Shown here piece after piece: positions 1 through 9,214 of a DNA stretch of 64,000 bases (position 1 is its first letter; each line of letters begins with the position of its first letter). Location of the stretch: NCBI GenBank assembly GCA_039026375.1, contig JBCCML010000004.1:83466-147465 (forward strand). The letters run 5' to 3'. The notes beneath the pieces were generated by a model. That model saw nothing but the letters and a program-made list of their open reading frames with translations, was not told where the DNA came from and made no database searches. The DNA comes from Thermohalobaculum sp039026375 (lineage in GTDB: Bacteria > Pseudomonadota > Alphaproteobacteria > Rhodobacterales > Rhodobacteraceae). The position numbers and the translations under genes are program-made.

Positions 1-470
1 GCGGTCAGCTGCACCTCGTCGCCATCCCAGAAGGCCCGATGCTCGGTAGGATCAACTTCCAGCAGGCCCAACTTAACCTTGGTCTCAGGTTCGTCGGAAG
101 GTCCTGACCTCGCGCGCTTTAGGATCGCATTGATCCGGGCGACTAACTCGCGGGGGCTGAAGGGCTTGGTCACATAGTCGTCTGCCCCAAGCTCCAGACC
201 CAGGACACGGTCGATCTCCTCATCCCGCGAGGAAAGGAAGAGGATCGGGACATCGGACGATCGGCGTAGCTGGCGACAAAGCTCCAGCCCATCCATCTCC
301 GGCATGTTGATGTCCAGCACGATTAGGTCCGGGGGCTCTGCCTCGGTCAGGCCCAATGCTGCGGCGCCGTCCGGCGCAGCACGGGTGGTCATGCCGGCCT
401 TATCCAAGGCGAAGCACACGACTTCTCGGATATGTGGATCGTCATCGACGACAAGGATCGAATGGCCCAT
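1..470 (-). CDS. OmpR-family response regulator, 3' part cut by window edge
   Basis: Two-component response regulator. The visible 156 residues start MGHSILVVDDDPHIREVV, with the acidic pair DDD near residues 9-11, the phospho-acceptor Asp in LIVLDINMPEMDG near 55, and the KPFSPRELVARI segment near 105, so the receiver domain is complete. The linker then leads into the first strands of a winged-helix domain, and the rest lies outside the window. An in-frame ATG at 497 would add nine residues but overlaps the upstream gene; the ATG at 470 gives the normal receiver N-terminus. The small exported protein at 484-717 ends 13 bp upstream on the same strand, so they are probably cotranscribed. The sensor kinase is not in the window. 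Confidence 0.9.
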   Translation of the reverse strand, partial: MGHSILVVDDDPHIREVVCFALDKAGMTTRAAPDGAAALGLTEAEPPDLIVLDINMPEMDGLELCRQLRRSSDVPILFLSSRDEEIDRVLGLELGADDYVTKPFSPRELVARINAILKRARSGPSDEPETKVKLGLLEVDPTEHRAFWDGDEVQLT

Positions 471-483
471 GGCGCGAAGCTTA

Positions 484-717
484 TTACAGTGCAGCATCGG
501 CTTCCACCATCACGGTCAGCGTTTCGTCGACCTCCGAATTGACGCTATCAGTGAGGTAAGCTGGAAGATCGGCATCTTCCCCTGCAGAAAACCGCCTATC
601 TGCAACTTCAGCAGCCTCCGATAAGATCACTGTCTCATCGACGCTGGGAATTGGATCCGCCCTCGCGAATGAACCGGCGGCAACGATAGACAGAACAAAC
701 ATAAGTCTTACGCTCAT
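484..717 (-). CDS. small exported protein of unknown function, 77 aa
   Basis: A 77-residue protein with an N-terminal hydrophobic segment ending SFARA, which looks like a Sec signal peptide cleaved near residue 20. The mature part of about 57 residues is acidic, has no cysteines and matches no family I recognise. A purine-rich GGGAG lies just upstream of the ATG. It sits directly in front of a response-regulator gene, so it may be a periplasmic accessory of that two-component system; this is inference from position only. The signal peptide and good ribosome site make it more likely real than a chance ORF. Confidence 0.55.
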   Translation of the reverse strand: MSVRLMFVLSIVAAGSFARADPIPSVDETVILSEAAEVADRRFSAGEDADLPAYLTDSVNSEVDETLTVMVEADAAL

Positions 718-973
718 CGAACACTCCCTCTAAGCAATGGCAAGCCAAGCCATTACGGGGTGTCTAAGACCCGAATTTGCAGATCTTGCTGCCCATTCGT
801 GACAGGTTTCACCGTTTTGCTGTGCAGAAACTGTGGCGGCGGCCACGTGGGGTGCGCTTCCATGATGCGACAACACCCACGTGCGCTGACGATGACGTGA
901 ACTTCACCTGCGCTGCTGGTTGCGGTATTCTACGTTCACCGACGGTAATTCCACTTTTGGCCAAGGTGACTTT
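718..973. other. intergenic region between divergent genes
   Basis: This separates the minus-strand response-regulator unit from the plus-strand TPR gene and should hold both promoters. I see no tRNA, strong dyad or credible small ORF in it. Confidence 0.4.
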
Positions 974-2380
974 ATGAGCGCGAACACGATTCCCATGTCT
1001 GGCGGTGTCGACTGCCGCGGCGTACCCATTTCCTATGGTGACCCCGAGGCTATTGAAGGCCTTGAAGACGCGATGCTATGCGCGCTGTCATTCAGGGGCG
1101 ATGCGATTGCGAAAATCGACCGGGTTCTTGCTGATCACCCCGGTTTCGTCATGGGCCATATCTTTAAGGCGGCCTGGCTTACCCAAGCGATGGAAACGCG
1201 GATCTATAGCGAGATGGTTCAGGCATTTGAGAATGCCGTAGCTGTCTCAGCCCGGGCGAACAATCGGGAGCTGGGGCATTTGAACGGTGTCCGGGCCTGG
1301 ATCAACGGCGATTTCTACAACGCTGTGCAGATCTGGGAGGATGTCCTCACACGATATCCGCGCGATTTGATGGCGTTGCAGTTGGCGCATCTTAGCCATG
1401 TACTGCTGGGCGACATCGTCGGTCAGCGCGACACGGTCGCCCGGGTCTTTCCGCTGTGGGACGAAACGATCCCAGGCTACGAGTTTGTCCTCGGCTTCTA
1501 CTCCTTTGGGCTGGAGGAGAATGGCGATTACCTGCGTGCCGAGGAGTTTGGACGCGAAGCAATCGCGATGCGGCCCGACAATCCCTATGCCGTCCATGCA
1601 GTAAGCCATGTAATGGAGATGAAGGGCCGCCAACACGGTGGCATTCGCTTCATGTCCGACCACGCGCATCATTGGGGCACATCTAACTTCGCCAACCACC
1701 TTTGGTGGCACACGTCGCTGTTCCATCTGGACATTGGCGAGTCGGACGAAGTCTTGTCGATTTATGACAATCACTTGCGCTCGGGCGGAGATGGAGAGCG
1801 CTATAACGAGCTGGATAGTTCGGCCCTGCTTTGGCGTATGCGGCTTTTGGACATTGAGACTGGGAACCGTTGGGAAGAACTCTCCGGCAAATGGGCGCCC
1901 GCCGCAACGGACACCCTTTATGCGTTCAACGACGTGCACGCGATGATGGCCTTCTGCGCTGCGGGTGACACCGATGCGCAGGATCGTCTGTTATCCGCGA
2001 ACGAGCGTTATCTTGAAAATGCTTCAGATGCGAATGCGGCGATGAGCCGGGAGATCGGCATGCCGTTTTGCTTGGCGATCCGGGATTTCGAGAACGAAGA
2101 CTACAAGCGCTGCGTCGAACGGCTGCTGCCGGTTCGCTACATGACCTACAAATTAGGTGGGTCGTTTGCTCAGCGCGACATTATCGGCTGGACCCTGCTG
2201 GAAGCGGCCGTACGTGCCGGCCGCTACAACTTGGCCCTGGCGCTGGCAAATGAACGTGCGGCACTCAAGCCCACGTCGGCGCAGAACTGGAGCTATGTCG
2301 CACGTGCTTTCCGTGGGCTCGGAAATGATCGCGAGTACCGTCGTGCCGAAGCACGTGCCGAAAGCTTAATGGCTGCGTAG
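974..2380 (+). CDS. TTC38-like tetratricopeptide-repeat protein
   Basis: A 468-residue, alpha-helical soluble protein with TPR-like repeats throughout and no signal peptide or membrane segment. Length and motifs (the NRELGHLNGVRAWINGD region near residue 95, and AVHAVSHVMEMKGRQ followed by NHLWWHTSLFHLD near 205-250) fit the tetratricopeptide-repeat-38 family, which is found in bacteria and animals without an assigned biochemical role. A TTG at 920 would give 18 more residues, but the ATG at 974 has a good AAGGTGA site 5-6 bp upstream and begins MSANTIPMSGG. It appears monocistronic. Probably a cytosolic scaffold or adaptor, by analogy with TPR proteins only. Confidence 0.85.
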   Translation: MSANTIPMSGGVDCRGVPISYGDPEAIEGLEDAMLCALSFRGDAIAKIDRVLADHPGFVMGHIFKAAWLTQAMETRIYSEMVQAFENAVAVSARANNRELGHLNGVRAWINGDFYNAVQIWEDVLTRYPRDLMALQLAHLSHVLLGDIVGQRDTVARVFPLWDETIPGYEFVLGFYSFGLEENGDYLRAEEFGREAIAMRPDNPYAVHAVSHVMEMKGRQHGGIRFMSDHAHHWGTSNFANHLWWHTSLFHLDIGESDEVLSIYDNHLRSGGDGERYNELDSSALLWRMRLLDIETGNRWEELSGKWAPAATDTLYAFNDVHAMMAFCAAGDTDAQDRLLSANERYLENASDANAAMSREIGMPFCLAIRDFENEDYKRCVERLLPVRYMTYKLGGSFAQRDIIGWTLLEAAVRAGRYNLALALANERAALKPTSAQNWSYVARAFRGLGNDREYRRAEARAESLMAA

Positions 2381-2510
2381 AACGCGCTCGTTCGTTAAGA
2401 GCCAGTGCCTAGGCGCTCAGGTTGGCGATACTCCTGAACGTCTAACCTCTGGAGGGATGTCAGGCAGAGGAACGATACATCTGCCTGCGCATTGCCGGCG
2501 AAGCTTAGCT

Positions 2511-2684
2511 TTAGTGGTTCGCGTGCTCTAGGCGATTGATCTCGTCTTTGATGTGAAGCTTTTTCTTCTTCAAAGCCATGACCGTGAGGTGATCCACCGA
2601 AGGCTGTCGTTCCTGTTCCCTGATAGCAGCCTTAAGGCCTTCGTGCTTCAGTCGAAGCTGATCAAGGTGGGATTCGACATTCAT
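2511..2684 (-). CDS. YdcH-like DUF465 small protein, 57 aa
   Basis: A short gene starting MNVESHLDQLRLKHEGL with a strong AAGGAGGA ribosome site 6 bp before the ATG. The protein is a charged amphipathic helix pair. The lysine-rich MALKKKKLHIKDEINRLE segment at residues 36-53 is the hallmark of the DUF465/YdcH family, usually 55-80 residues, abundant in alphaproteobacteria and of unknown function. It ends with TAA at 2511-2513. It is transcribed toward the TPR gene and separated from folB by about 95 bp, so it is probably its own transcription unit. Confidence 0.85.
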   Translation of the reverse strand: MNVESHLDQLRLKHEGLKAAIREQERQPSVDHLTVMALKKKKLHIKDEINRLEHANH

Positions 2685-2779
2685 GGTGTCCTCCTTCTTT
2701 AGTTGGTTTGTCTTCCTTCGAGAGTTTTTGGCTCAGTTGTCACCAAAGTCTTAATTTCCGCGTCTCCAGGCACTTTTTG

Positions 2780-3247
2780 TTAACCTAAACCCAGATCCTG
2801 GCCTAAAGCCCAGACCTTCTCGTTTGACTCCGGTTCCCGCACTCGCACGATTTCGACGCCTAAGCCGGCGCCATCTAACCGATCCAGCTTTTCGATACGG
2901 ATATGGACACGCCTAGAACGCGGATCAATCAGGCACGACTGAGCCAGGTGCTCAGCCAGCGTTTCCAGCAGATTTAGCCTTGGACCTTCAATCAGTGACT
3001 CGATTGACTGGACCAAATCATCGTAGCTGACAACACGCTCGGCGCGATCATCAATATGCGCCGTGTTGCGCGCAACCTCCAGAACCACATCGAAACGGAC
3101 ACGTTGAACGACGCCGCGCTCCTCGGCGTAGGCGCCGATTTCCATTTCTCGGACATAGTTGGATAGGAAAATTCTATCGGCAGGCAGATCGCGGTCGATA
3201 CGGGCATCTTGATCGACGAAAGGCGTCCGAAGACTTTGGTCGGCCAT
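2780..3247 (-). CDS. folB: dihydroneopterin aldolase
   Basis: Folate pathway enzyme that cleaves 7,8-dihydroneopterin to 6-hydroxymethyl-dihydropterin and glycolaldehyde in the cytosol. The 155 residues contain the FolB pattern: an N-terminal strand DRIFLSNYVREMEIGAYAEER (residues 24-44), the VSYDDLVQSIESLIE segment with the conserved Tyr (about 75-90), the LLETLAEHLAQ motif (about 96-106) and a C-terminal VHIRIEKLDRLDGAGLGVEIVR. The ORF is open upstream to 3325, but the ATG at 3247 (MADQSLRTP) gives a normal N-terminus. folP and folK are not adjacent, so it stands alone here. Confidence 0.9.
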   Translation of the reverse strand: MADQSLRTPFVDQDARIDRDLPADRIFLSNYVREMEIGAYAEERGVVQRVRFDVVLEVARNTAHIDDRAERVVSYDDLVQSIESLIEGPRLNLLETLAEHLAQSCLIDPRSRRVHIRIEKLDRLDGAGLGVEIVRVREPESNEKVWALGQDLGLG

Positions 3248-3457
3248 CTTAGGATTCGTCTCCCTAACTTTTGACCAACGTAGCTGTTCCGGCTGGTGGA
3301 AACCAAGCGAAATTCGCCAGACCAAAGCTCAGAAACGACAATACAGCTACCCGAATGAATATTTCAGAGAAAATTCACTCTTCAATGTTGACTCTGCATC
3401 CTGAGAATGAAAGATCCGAAAAATCTTCAGCGTTCAGGACACACATTGCGAGGATCC

Positions 3458-6400
3458 ATGGCCGAGCCATCTATAACCCATGCTTCAAATCCAATGGCAC
3501 CGGTGGCCGACTGGATTGTCAAACTACGGTGGGTCTGGCTGGCCTTAACCATCGCCCTGGTCGCGGTGTCCGTCGCACGCATCGACCAGATCTGGCCACC
3601 TGACCCCAGCGCACGGATCTTCTTTGCGCCGGAGAACCCCGACCGGCAGGCCTTGGATCGCTTTGAAGAAACGTTCAACAAGAACGACAACTTGATGATC
3701 GTGATCGTTCCCAAAGATGGCGAAGTCTTCACGTCCGACGTTTTGGCGGCCATCGGCGAGATCACCGAACTCTCATGGCGCCTGCCGCTGGTGCGGCGCG
3801 TCGACTCGCTGACTAACTTTCAGCACACCTTTGCTGACGGCGACGACATGACCGTGCGCGACCTCGTGGTAGATCCCTTGAACCTCTCAGCCGCGGACAT
3901 TGAAGAGGCGCGCCAAATCGCCACGACGCGGATCGAACTGCAGAACTCCTACCTGCCTGCCGGCAAGACAGATGTCACAATGGTGCAGGTGTTGTTCACC
4001 TTGCCGGGCATTGATCCCTCGCAGGAGGTGCCGCTGATTGTCGCCTCTGTCCAAGAGCTGCGGGCAGCGATGGAAGCGAAGTATCCGATCGAGATCCGGC
4101 TGACCGGCGGCATCATGATCAATAATCAGTTCGCTGTCTCGGGTCAGGAAGACTCGGCCAACCTGATCCTTCCCATGTTCGTGATCATTCTGCTGATCGT
4201 TGGGCTGGCTTTGCGTTCGATCCTGGCGACGGTCTCGGTTCTGATCGTCATCACCCTTTCGGCAATCGCAGGTCTCGGTGCCCTAGGATGGCTTGGGACG
4301 CCATTAAACTCCGTCACCGTCTTGGCCCCCCTATACATCATGACACTGGCGGTTGCGGCGGCTGTCCACGTTCTGTCGTCCTGTAGGCAGACTATGGTCG
4401 AGACGCCCGATCGCAAGGAATGGGTACGCCGCGCGCTGACAGAGCACATGGGCGCAATCATCATAGCCTGTGTGACGACAGCGATCGGCTTCTTCTCGCT
4501 GAACTTCTCGATTTCCCCACCGTTCCGGCAATTGGGGAATGCCGTGGGCGTCGGTATCTTGGCAGCCCTGATCTACACGCTGACCCTTCTTCCCGCCCTG
4601 ATCACCCTGCTGCCAATCAGCCGAAAGACCGAGCGTGCTCGAGCCTCGCGTTTGATGGACCATGTCGCAGAGTTCGTGATCGCGTGGCGTAAGGTTTTGC
4701 TGCCTGGCACAGCGATGGTTGTGCTTGGCCTGGGCCTGGGCCTGACCCAGATCAAGCTGGAGGACGACTTCCTGCGCTACTTCGACGAGCGCTACGCATT
4801 CCGCCAGGACACAGACTTCGTCGAACAGAGATTGACGGGGGTCAACAACCTGGATTTCCCGCTACCGTCCGGCGAGGCGCAGGGGATCAACGATCCAGCC
4901 TTCCTGGCCGAAGTGTCCACCTTCGTTGATTGGCTGCGAGAGCAGCCCGAGGTCAAGTACGTCAGCGCGCTTACCGACACGATCAAGCGGCTGAACATGA
5001 ACATGAATGCCGACGACCCGGCATTCCAACGATTACCAGAGACCCGGGAAGAAGCCGCAAACCTGCTGTTTCTGTACGAGCTCAGTCTTGGGTACGGTAT
5101 GGACCTGACAGACCGGATCGACATTGACCGCGAGATGCTGCGGATCTCTACCTTCCTTGGCCGCGTCACCACCGCTGACATGCGCGATCTTACGGACAGG
5201 TCTGGCGTTTGGCTGTCAGAGAACGCACCGATCATGCATGCTGCTTGGACGAAGCGATATGCAGAGCTTCATCCCGAAGATGAGGTGATACCAAACATCA
5301 CGCCCACCGGGATCGTGCATGTCTTCAACCTGATTTCAGAGCGTGACGTGAAGGCCATGTTGTTGGGCACATCGATTGCGATCGTCTTGATCTCGCTGAT
5401 CATCATGATTGCCCTGCGTGATCTGAAGATTGGGGCGCTCAGCCTGATCCCGAACCTGATACCGGCGATCATGGCGTTTGGACTTTGGGGTTACACCCAG
5501 GGCGCCGTCACCTTGGCCATTGCGGTCGTGCTGGCAGCAACGCTGGGCATTGTCGTCGACGACACGGTGCATTTCTTGTCGAAGTACACCCGCGCCCGGC
5601 GCGAGGGGAAATCCCCGGAAGACGCCGTGCGTTGCACCTTCCGCACCGTCGGTATGGCGCTGCTTGTGACGACAATCGGTCTGGCGGCAGGCTTTGCGGT
5701 ACTTGCACAATCCGGCTTCGCCGTGAATGGCGACATGGCCAAGCTGACCGGCATCACGATTACCCTGGCGCTGATCGCAGACTTTTTGTTGCTGCCTGCG
5801 GTGCTGATTTGGATCGATAAGAGGAACTCAACCATGTCTGTGCGTGCAACCGCAACGACTGTTGCAATCTGCATAGCGGCCTGTGTCGGCACGTTCTACG
5901 CGCTGGATGCCAAGGCCGAGACACCCGAGGAGAAGGGGCTGGCCATAGCAATCGAGGCGGACCGCCGTGACCTCGGGTTTGGAGACTTTACCGCTGACGG
6001 CGAGATGGTACTGCGGGACAAGGGCGGCCGCGCGAGCCGCAGGGTCTTCGAGAACCTGACGTTTGAGCGACCCGATATGGGTGTCGGCGATCTCGGGATA
6101 ATCATCTTTTCAAAGCCCCGCGACATCCGTGGCACGGGCTTATTGACCCACGCCAATATCGAGCCTTCCGATGATGATCAGTGGTTGTACCTGCCCGCCG
6201 TCAAACGGGTGAAGCGTATCTCTAGTTCGAACCGGACCGGCAAGTTCGTGGGTTCGGAGTTTTCCTACGAAGACTTGGGCAGTCAGGAAGTTGCGGACTA
6301 CGACTACAAGTGGCTGCGGGACGAGCCTTGCCCAACTGATCCAAGCCAGATGTGCTTTGTCGTCGAGAGCTATCCGAAGAACCCAAAGTCTGGTTACTCG

Positions 6401-6661
6401 AAGCGGATCGCATGGACCGATCACGCTGAGTACCGGCTGCAGCATATCGAGTTTTACAACCGGCGTGGCGATCTGGAAAAGACGCTGAGCTTCTTGGACT
6501 ATCAGCAGTACCTGGGTCAGTACTGGCGTGCCGGGACCATGCGTATGACGAATGTGCAAACTGGCAAGTCCACCGATCTGATTTGGACCAACTACCAGTT
6601 CCGCGTTGGCCTGTCAGAGAGTGACTTTGACGCCAACCGTCTGAAGGCAATGGCTCGGTGA
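3458..6661 (+). CDS. RND/MMPL-family exporter fused to a LolA-like domain
   Basis: A 1067-residue protein from the ATG at 3458, which has GAGG 5 bp upstream; an ATG at 3407 is possible but weaker. Residues 1 to about 790 form an MMPL/RND permease: TM1 (WVWLALTIALVAVSV), a periplasmic loop, a sterol-sensing-like TM block (about 240-400), a second loop and a final TM block with GIVVDDTVHFLSKY (about 690). Residues 793-1067 resemble the LolA-like outer-membrane lipoprotein-sorting family (the QWLYLPAVKRVKRI and GSEFSYEDL regions), normally a separate gene. The junction keeps a second SD (AGAGGA before the ATG at 5834) and a signal-like hydrophobic segment ending DAKA, which as an extra TM would put the C-terminal domain in the periplasm. 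It overlaps the next gene by 4 bp. Likely lipid or lipoprotein traffic to the outer membrane; substrate unknown. Confidence 0.88.
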   Translation: MAEPSITHASNPMAPVADWIVKLRWVWLALTIALVAVSVARIDQIWPPDPSARIFFAPENPDRQALDRFEETFNKNDNLMIVIVPKDGEVFTSDVLAAIGEITELSWRLPLVRRVDSLTNFQHTFADGDDMTVRDLVVDPLNLSAADIEEARQIATTRIELQNSYLPAGKTDVTMVQVLFTLPGIDPSQEVPLIVASVQELRAAMEAKYPIEIRLTGGIMINNQFAVSGQEDSANLILPMFVIILLIVGLALRSILATVSVLIVITLSAIAGLGALGWLGTPLNSVTVLAPLYIMTLAVAAAVHVLSSCRQTMVETPDRKEWVRRALTEHMGAIIIACVTTAIGFFSLNFSISPPFRQLGNAVGVGILAALIYTLTLLPALITLLPISRKTERARASRLMDHVAEFVIAWRKVLLPGTAMVVLGLGLGLTQIKLEDDFLRYFDERYAFRQDTDFVEQRLTGVNNLDFPLPSGEAQGINDPAFLAEVSTFVDWLREQPEVKYVSALTDTIKRLNMNMNADDPAFQRLPETREEAANLLFLYELSLGYGMDLTDRIDIDREMLRISTFLGRVTTADMRDLTDRSGVWLSENAPIMHAAWTKRYAELHPEDEVIPNITPTGIVHVFNLISERDVKAMLLGTSIAIVLISLIIMIALRDLKIGALSLIPNLIPAIMAFGLWGYTQGAVTLAIAVVLAATLGIVVDDTVHFLSKYTRARREGKSPEDAVRCTFRTVGMALLVTTIGLAAGFAVLAQSGFAVNGDMAKLTGITITLALIADFLLLPAVLIWIDKRNSTMSVRATATTVAICIAACVGTFYALDAKAETPEEKGLAIAIEADRRDLGFGDFTADGEMVLRDKGGRASRRVFENLTFERPDMGVGDLGIIIFSKPRDIRGTGLLTHANIEPSDDDQWLYLPAVKRVKRISSSNRTGKFVGSEFSYEDLGSQEVADYDYKWLRDEPCPTDPSQMCFVVESYPKNPKSGYSKRIAWTDHAEYRLQHIEFYNRRGDLEKTLSFLDYQQYLGQYWRAGTMRMTNVQTGKSTDLIWTNYQFRVGLSESDFDANRLKAMAR

Positions 6662-7884
6662 GACGGGCTCTTGCACTCTGCGCGGCGGCCACCTTGGCGG
6701 CCGCCGTGGCCAAGGCTGAAGGGTTGACCCCCGAAGCCTGGGAGTTCTACGGCGAACTGGAATTGGAGGGCACGGGGTTCTTCCGTGATCCTCAATTCCA
6801 AGGCCAGGACCGGGATGGGCTGTCGATCGCGGGACAGACAACGCTGCTCCTGGAATGGCTGGACGGTGACGCGACCTTCAAGTTCACACCCTTTGCCCGG
6901 TACGACATTGCTGACGATCGTCGAACGCATTGGGATATCCGGGAAGCAAAGCTCGACTACCAGACAGGTGACTGGTCTTTCACGATTGGGGCCGACACCA
7001 TCTTCTGGGGCAAGACGGAGGTCCAGCATCTGGTTGACATCATCAACCAGACCGACGGTGTCGAGGATCTGGACGACGAGGATCGCCTGGGGCAGCCGAT
7101 GCTACGGATCGGCTATCTGGCCGATTTCGGCGAGTTATCGCTGTTCTATCTGCCCTTCTTCCGCGAGCGCACCTTTGCCGGAACCTCTGGCCGCCTAAGG
7201 CAGAACCCGCCGGCGAATACGGCGCTGCCGCTCTACGACACGGGCGCCGAGGAATGGACCCCCAGTTTCGCTGCGCGTTATGCTGGTGTGTTCGGTGATG
7301 TCGACTTGGGATTATCTGCGTTCTACGGGCTTGGACGAGACCCCAGTTTCTTCTTCGATCCAGCGCGGGGAGTTGTTCGCCCGTTTTACGAAGGGATCAC
7401 ACAAGTGGGTCTCGACATCCAATACACAACCGAGGCTACGCTTTGGAAGGGCGAGGCCATCTGGCGCGGCGGTCAGAGAAACGCCCGTTTCCAGGAAGAG
7501 AATTTCGCTGCCCTAACCGGTGGGATCGAACACACGCTTTTTGGCGTGTTCGAAAGCAATGCCGATGTGGGACTGATCGCAGAGTATGCCTGGGACAGTC
7601 GGGGGGACGATGCGCTGACCCCTTTTCAGAACGACGCGATTGCAGGCGTCCGACTTGCGTTGAATGACCCAGAGGACACGGCCGTCCTTCTGACTGCTGC
7701 GGTCGACGTTGAATCGGGCGCCACGACACTAAGACTGGAAGCGGATCGGCGTCTGGGAGAGGATTGGACAATCAGCATCGAGGGCCAGGGCTTTCTGGGC
7801 TTCGACCGCGCCACACCGGCAGGCGCGTTCGCAGATGACTCGTTCATTCGTGTGAAGCTGACGTATTTCTTCGGGTTGGAGTAA
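6658..7884 (+). CDS. outer-membrane beta-barrel protein, DUF1302-like
   Basis: A 408-residue protein with a signal peptide (MRRALALCAAATLAAAVAKA, cleavage near residue 20) followed by alternating amphipathic strands rich in aromatics, with aromatic-ended turns up to KLTYFFGLE. It resembles the DUF1302 type of barrel often encoded beside MMPL and LolA-like genes. The start is a GTG inside GTGA, overlapping the stop of the exporter gene, so translation is coupled. The probable role is the outer-membrane component of the same envelope transport system. The last residue is not the usual C-terminal Phe, so the assembly signal is atypical. Confidence 0.8.
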   Translation: MRRALALCAAATLAAAVAKAEGLTPEAWEFYGELELEGTGFFRDPQFQGQDRDGLSIAGQTTLLLEWLDGDATFKFTPFARYDIADDRRTHWDIREAKLDYQTGDWSFTIGADTIFWGKTEVQHLVDIINQTDGVEDLDDEDRLGQPMLRIGYLADFGELSLFYLPFFRERTFAGTSGRLRQNPPANTALPLYDTGAEEWTPSFAARYAGVFGDVDLGLSAFYGLGRDPSFFFDPARGVVRPFYEGITQVGLDIQYTTEATLWKGEAIWRGGQRNARFQEENFAALTGGIEHTLFGVFESNADVGLIAEYAWDSRGDDALTPFQNDAIAGVRLALNDPEDTAVLLTAAVDVESGATTLRLEADRRLGEDWTISIEGQGFLGFDRATPAGAFADDSFIRVKLTYFFGLE

Positions 7885-7889
7885 ACGAC

Positions 7890-8507
7890 ATGGCCCCGCA
7901 AGCGAAGATGGTTGACACCCAAGCCCAAGCGACACGTGCCGAAATTCTTCATCATGCACACGATCTGTTCGCGCACTATGGCTACTGGAAGACCAATATC
8001 GGTGACATCGCAGAACGATCCGGGATGTCGCCTGGCAACTTGTACCGCTATTACCGCAACAAGCAGGCGATTGGCCTGGCAAGTGTTGCCCAGTACTTCC
8101 AGCAGGTCGAGGCGGCAATGCTGGCGACCTTGGCCGATCGTAGCGACCCGGCAGAGGCGCGCATCCGGGCAGCGCTGCGCACCTGTGTCGAGCATTTGGT
8201 TGTCGAGTTCGAGCGCAATCCGAAACTGGTCGAATTGGCCGAGTTTCTCTGCGGCGACGATGAGGGCCTGAAGATCCTGGATGCGCATGTCGCCGTAAAA
8301 CGCCAGACCATTGCTGCGGAGATCCGGCTTGGCATCCAAGATGGGAGCTTGAAGGCCTGTGACCCGGAAACGACCGCCGCCACGATTCTGATGGCGCTAA
8401 AGGCATTTTGGACCCCGATGACCCTGGTACTTTGGCGCGATCAGTCGACAGTGCTGCCCGATCTTGAGGCGATACTCGATCTGATGTTCGACGGGTTACG
8501 AACCTAA
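7890..8507 (+). CDS. TetR/AcrR-family transcriptional regulator
   Basis: A 205-residue TetR-type repressor. The N-terminal HTH is clear: TRAEILHHAHDLFAHYGY, then IGDIAERSGMSPGNLYRYYRNK (residues about 30-50), with recognition helix SPGNLYRYY. A helical ligand domain follows. It lies 5 bp after the barrel gene, so it is the last gene of the exporter operon and most likely autoregulates it; the inducer is unknown and could be a lipid or hydrophobic compound. No separate promoter is visible. Confidence 0.88.
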   Translation: MAPQAKMVDTQAQATRAEILHHAHDLFAHYGYWKTNIGDIAERSGMSPGNLYRYYRNKQAIGLASVAQYFQQVEAAMLATLADRSDPAEARIRAALRTCVEHLVVEFERNPKLVELAEFLCGDDEGLKILDAHVAVKRQTIAAEIRLGIQDGSLKACDPETTAATILMALKAFWTPMTLVLWRDQSTVLPDLEAILDLMFDGLRT

Positions 8508-8511
8508 AGGA

Positions 8512-8536
8512 GTTCTCGCCCGGATGGGGCGAGAAC
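8512..8536 (+). terminator. 10-bp stem hairpin after the exporter/TetR operon
   Basis: GTTCTCGCCC and GGGCGAGAAC form a perfect 10-bp stem around a 5-nt loop, starting 4 bp after the tetR stop. There is no T-run, so it may act as a weak or Rho-assisted terminator or as a 3'-end stabiliser. Confidence 0.5.
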
Positions 8537-8546
8537 AAGATCTTAC

Positions 8547-8577
8547 CCTCGCGCCGTCGCCTCCGGCTGGCGCGAGG
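8547..8577 (-). terminator. 9-bp stem hairpin between convergent operons
   Basis: CCTCGCGCC and GGCGCGAGG form a perfect 9-bp stem with a 13-nt loop, 10 bp from the preceding hairpin and about 125 bp beyond the end of the peptide-export operon. It lacks a clear T-run on either strand. The pair of dyads likely insulates the two convergent units. Confidence 0.4.
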
Positions 8578-8701
8578 TGCCGCCTAGCCCGACCAACACA
8601 ACATAACTTGGAACGGAGCATTTAGCTGCGAGCGGCAGAGGGCGATCGTAGGCAATTGCAAAGAGCGTCACAGGACTGGAAACTTGTGATGCCAGAGAGA
8701 C

Positions 8702-9211
8702 CTAGCCCGAAGCGACTGCCCCTTCGCCTTCCAACAGCTCAATCAGACGCAGCATACGATCGCCCGCGACATGAAGGCTGTCGAGGAGGCCTTCGTCCAG
8801 CTCGTCATCGGAGCCCGGCATCATCGAACGCAGACGGTCTGACAGGAACACCGCCAATGCCCTATAGAAGCGGGCGGCAAAGGCATCGTTTCTGCGAAAC
8901 TCCTCGAGTAGGGCCCGACGGGGCACCGCCAGGACCCGCACAGATCCCTTTGACCTGACATCTGCTGACGGCGGCTGCTTCTCGACAAAGGACATCTCGC
9001 CGACGACATCGCCGGTGCCCAATTCTGCGACCTCTTGCCCACCAACCAGGACCGACAGCTTACCATCCGTCACGATGAACAGGTTCTCCAAGTCGCGCCC
9101 TTCCTGGATGACCAACTGACCTGGCTCAACATCGCGCAGCTCGCCAGCGCGGGCTAGCCAGATCAGATCCTGATCCATCAGGTCGCCCAGAATGTAGAGA
9201 GCCTTGCGCAT
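8702..9211 (-). CDS. cyclic-nucleotide-binding protein of NHLP-type peptide export system
   Basis: A 169-residue protein with a single Crp/cNMP-type beta-roll (residues about 15-115: GQLVIQEGRDLENLFIVTDGKLSVL and GTGDVVGEMSFVEKQPPSADVRS) and a helical tail. There is no helix-turn-helix, so it is not a transcription factor. Small stand-alone cNMP-like proteins of this kind accompany NHLP/NHLM bacteriocin-type exporters (TIGR03896). It starts 3 bp after the second ABC gene with GAGGA upstream, as the last gene of the operon. It may regulate transporter activity; the ligand is unproven. Confidence 0.85.
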   Translation of the reverse strand: MRKALYILGDLMDQDLIWLARAGELRDVEPGQLVIQEGRDLENLFIVTDGKLSVLVGGQEVAELGTGDVVGEMSFVEKQPPSADVRSKGSVRVLAVPRRALLEEFRRNDAFAARFYRALAVFLSDRLRSMMPGSDDELDEGLLDSLHVAGDRMLRLIELLEGEGAVASG

Positions 9212-9214
9212 GAT

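Noticed and set aside
484..717. 77-residue exported protein as the missing NHLP precursor
   Set aside because: It has a Sec-type signal rather than a GG leader and is 8 kb away on a different unit.
8508..8701. NHLP precursor gene just downstream of the export operon
   Set aside because: Minus-strand reading of the gap shows only a short Arg-rich frame without a GG leader, plus two hairpins.
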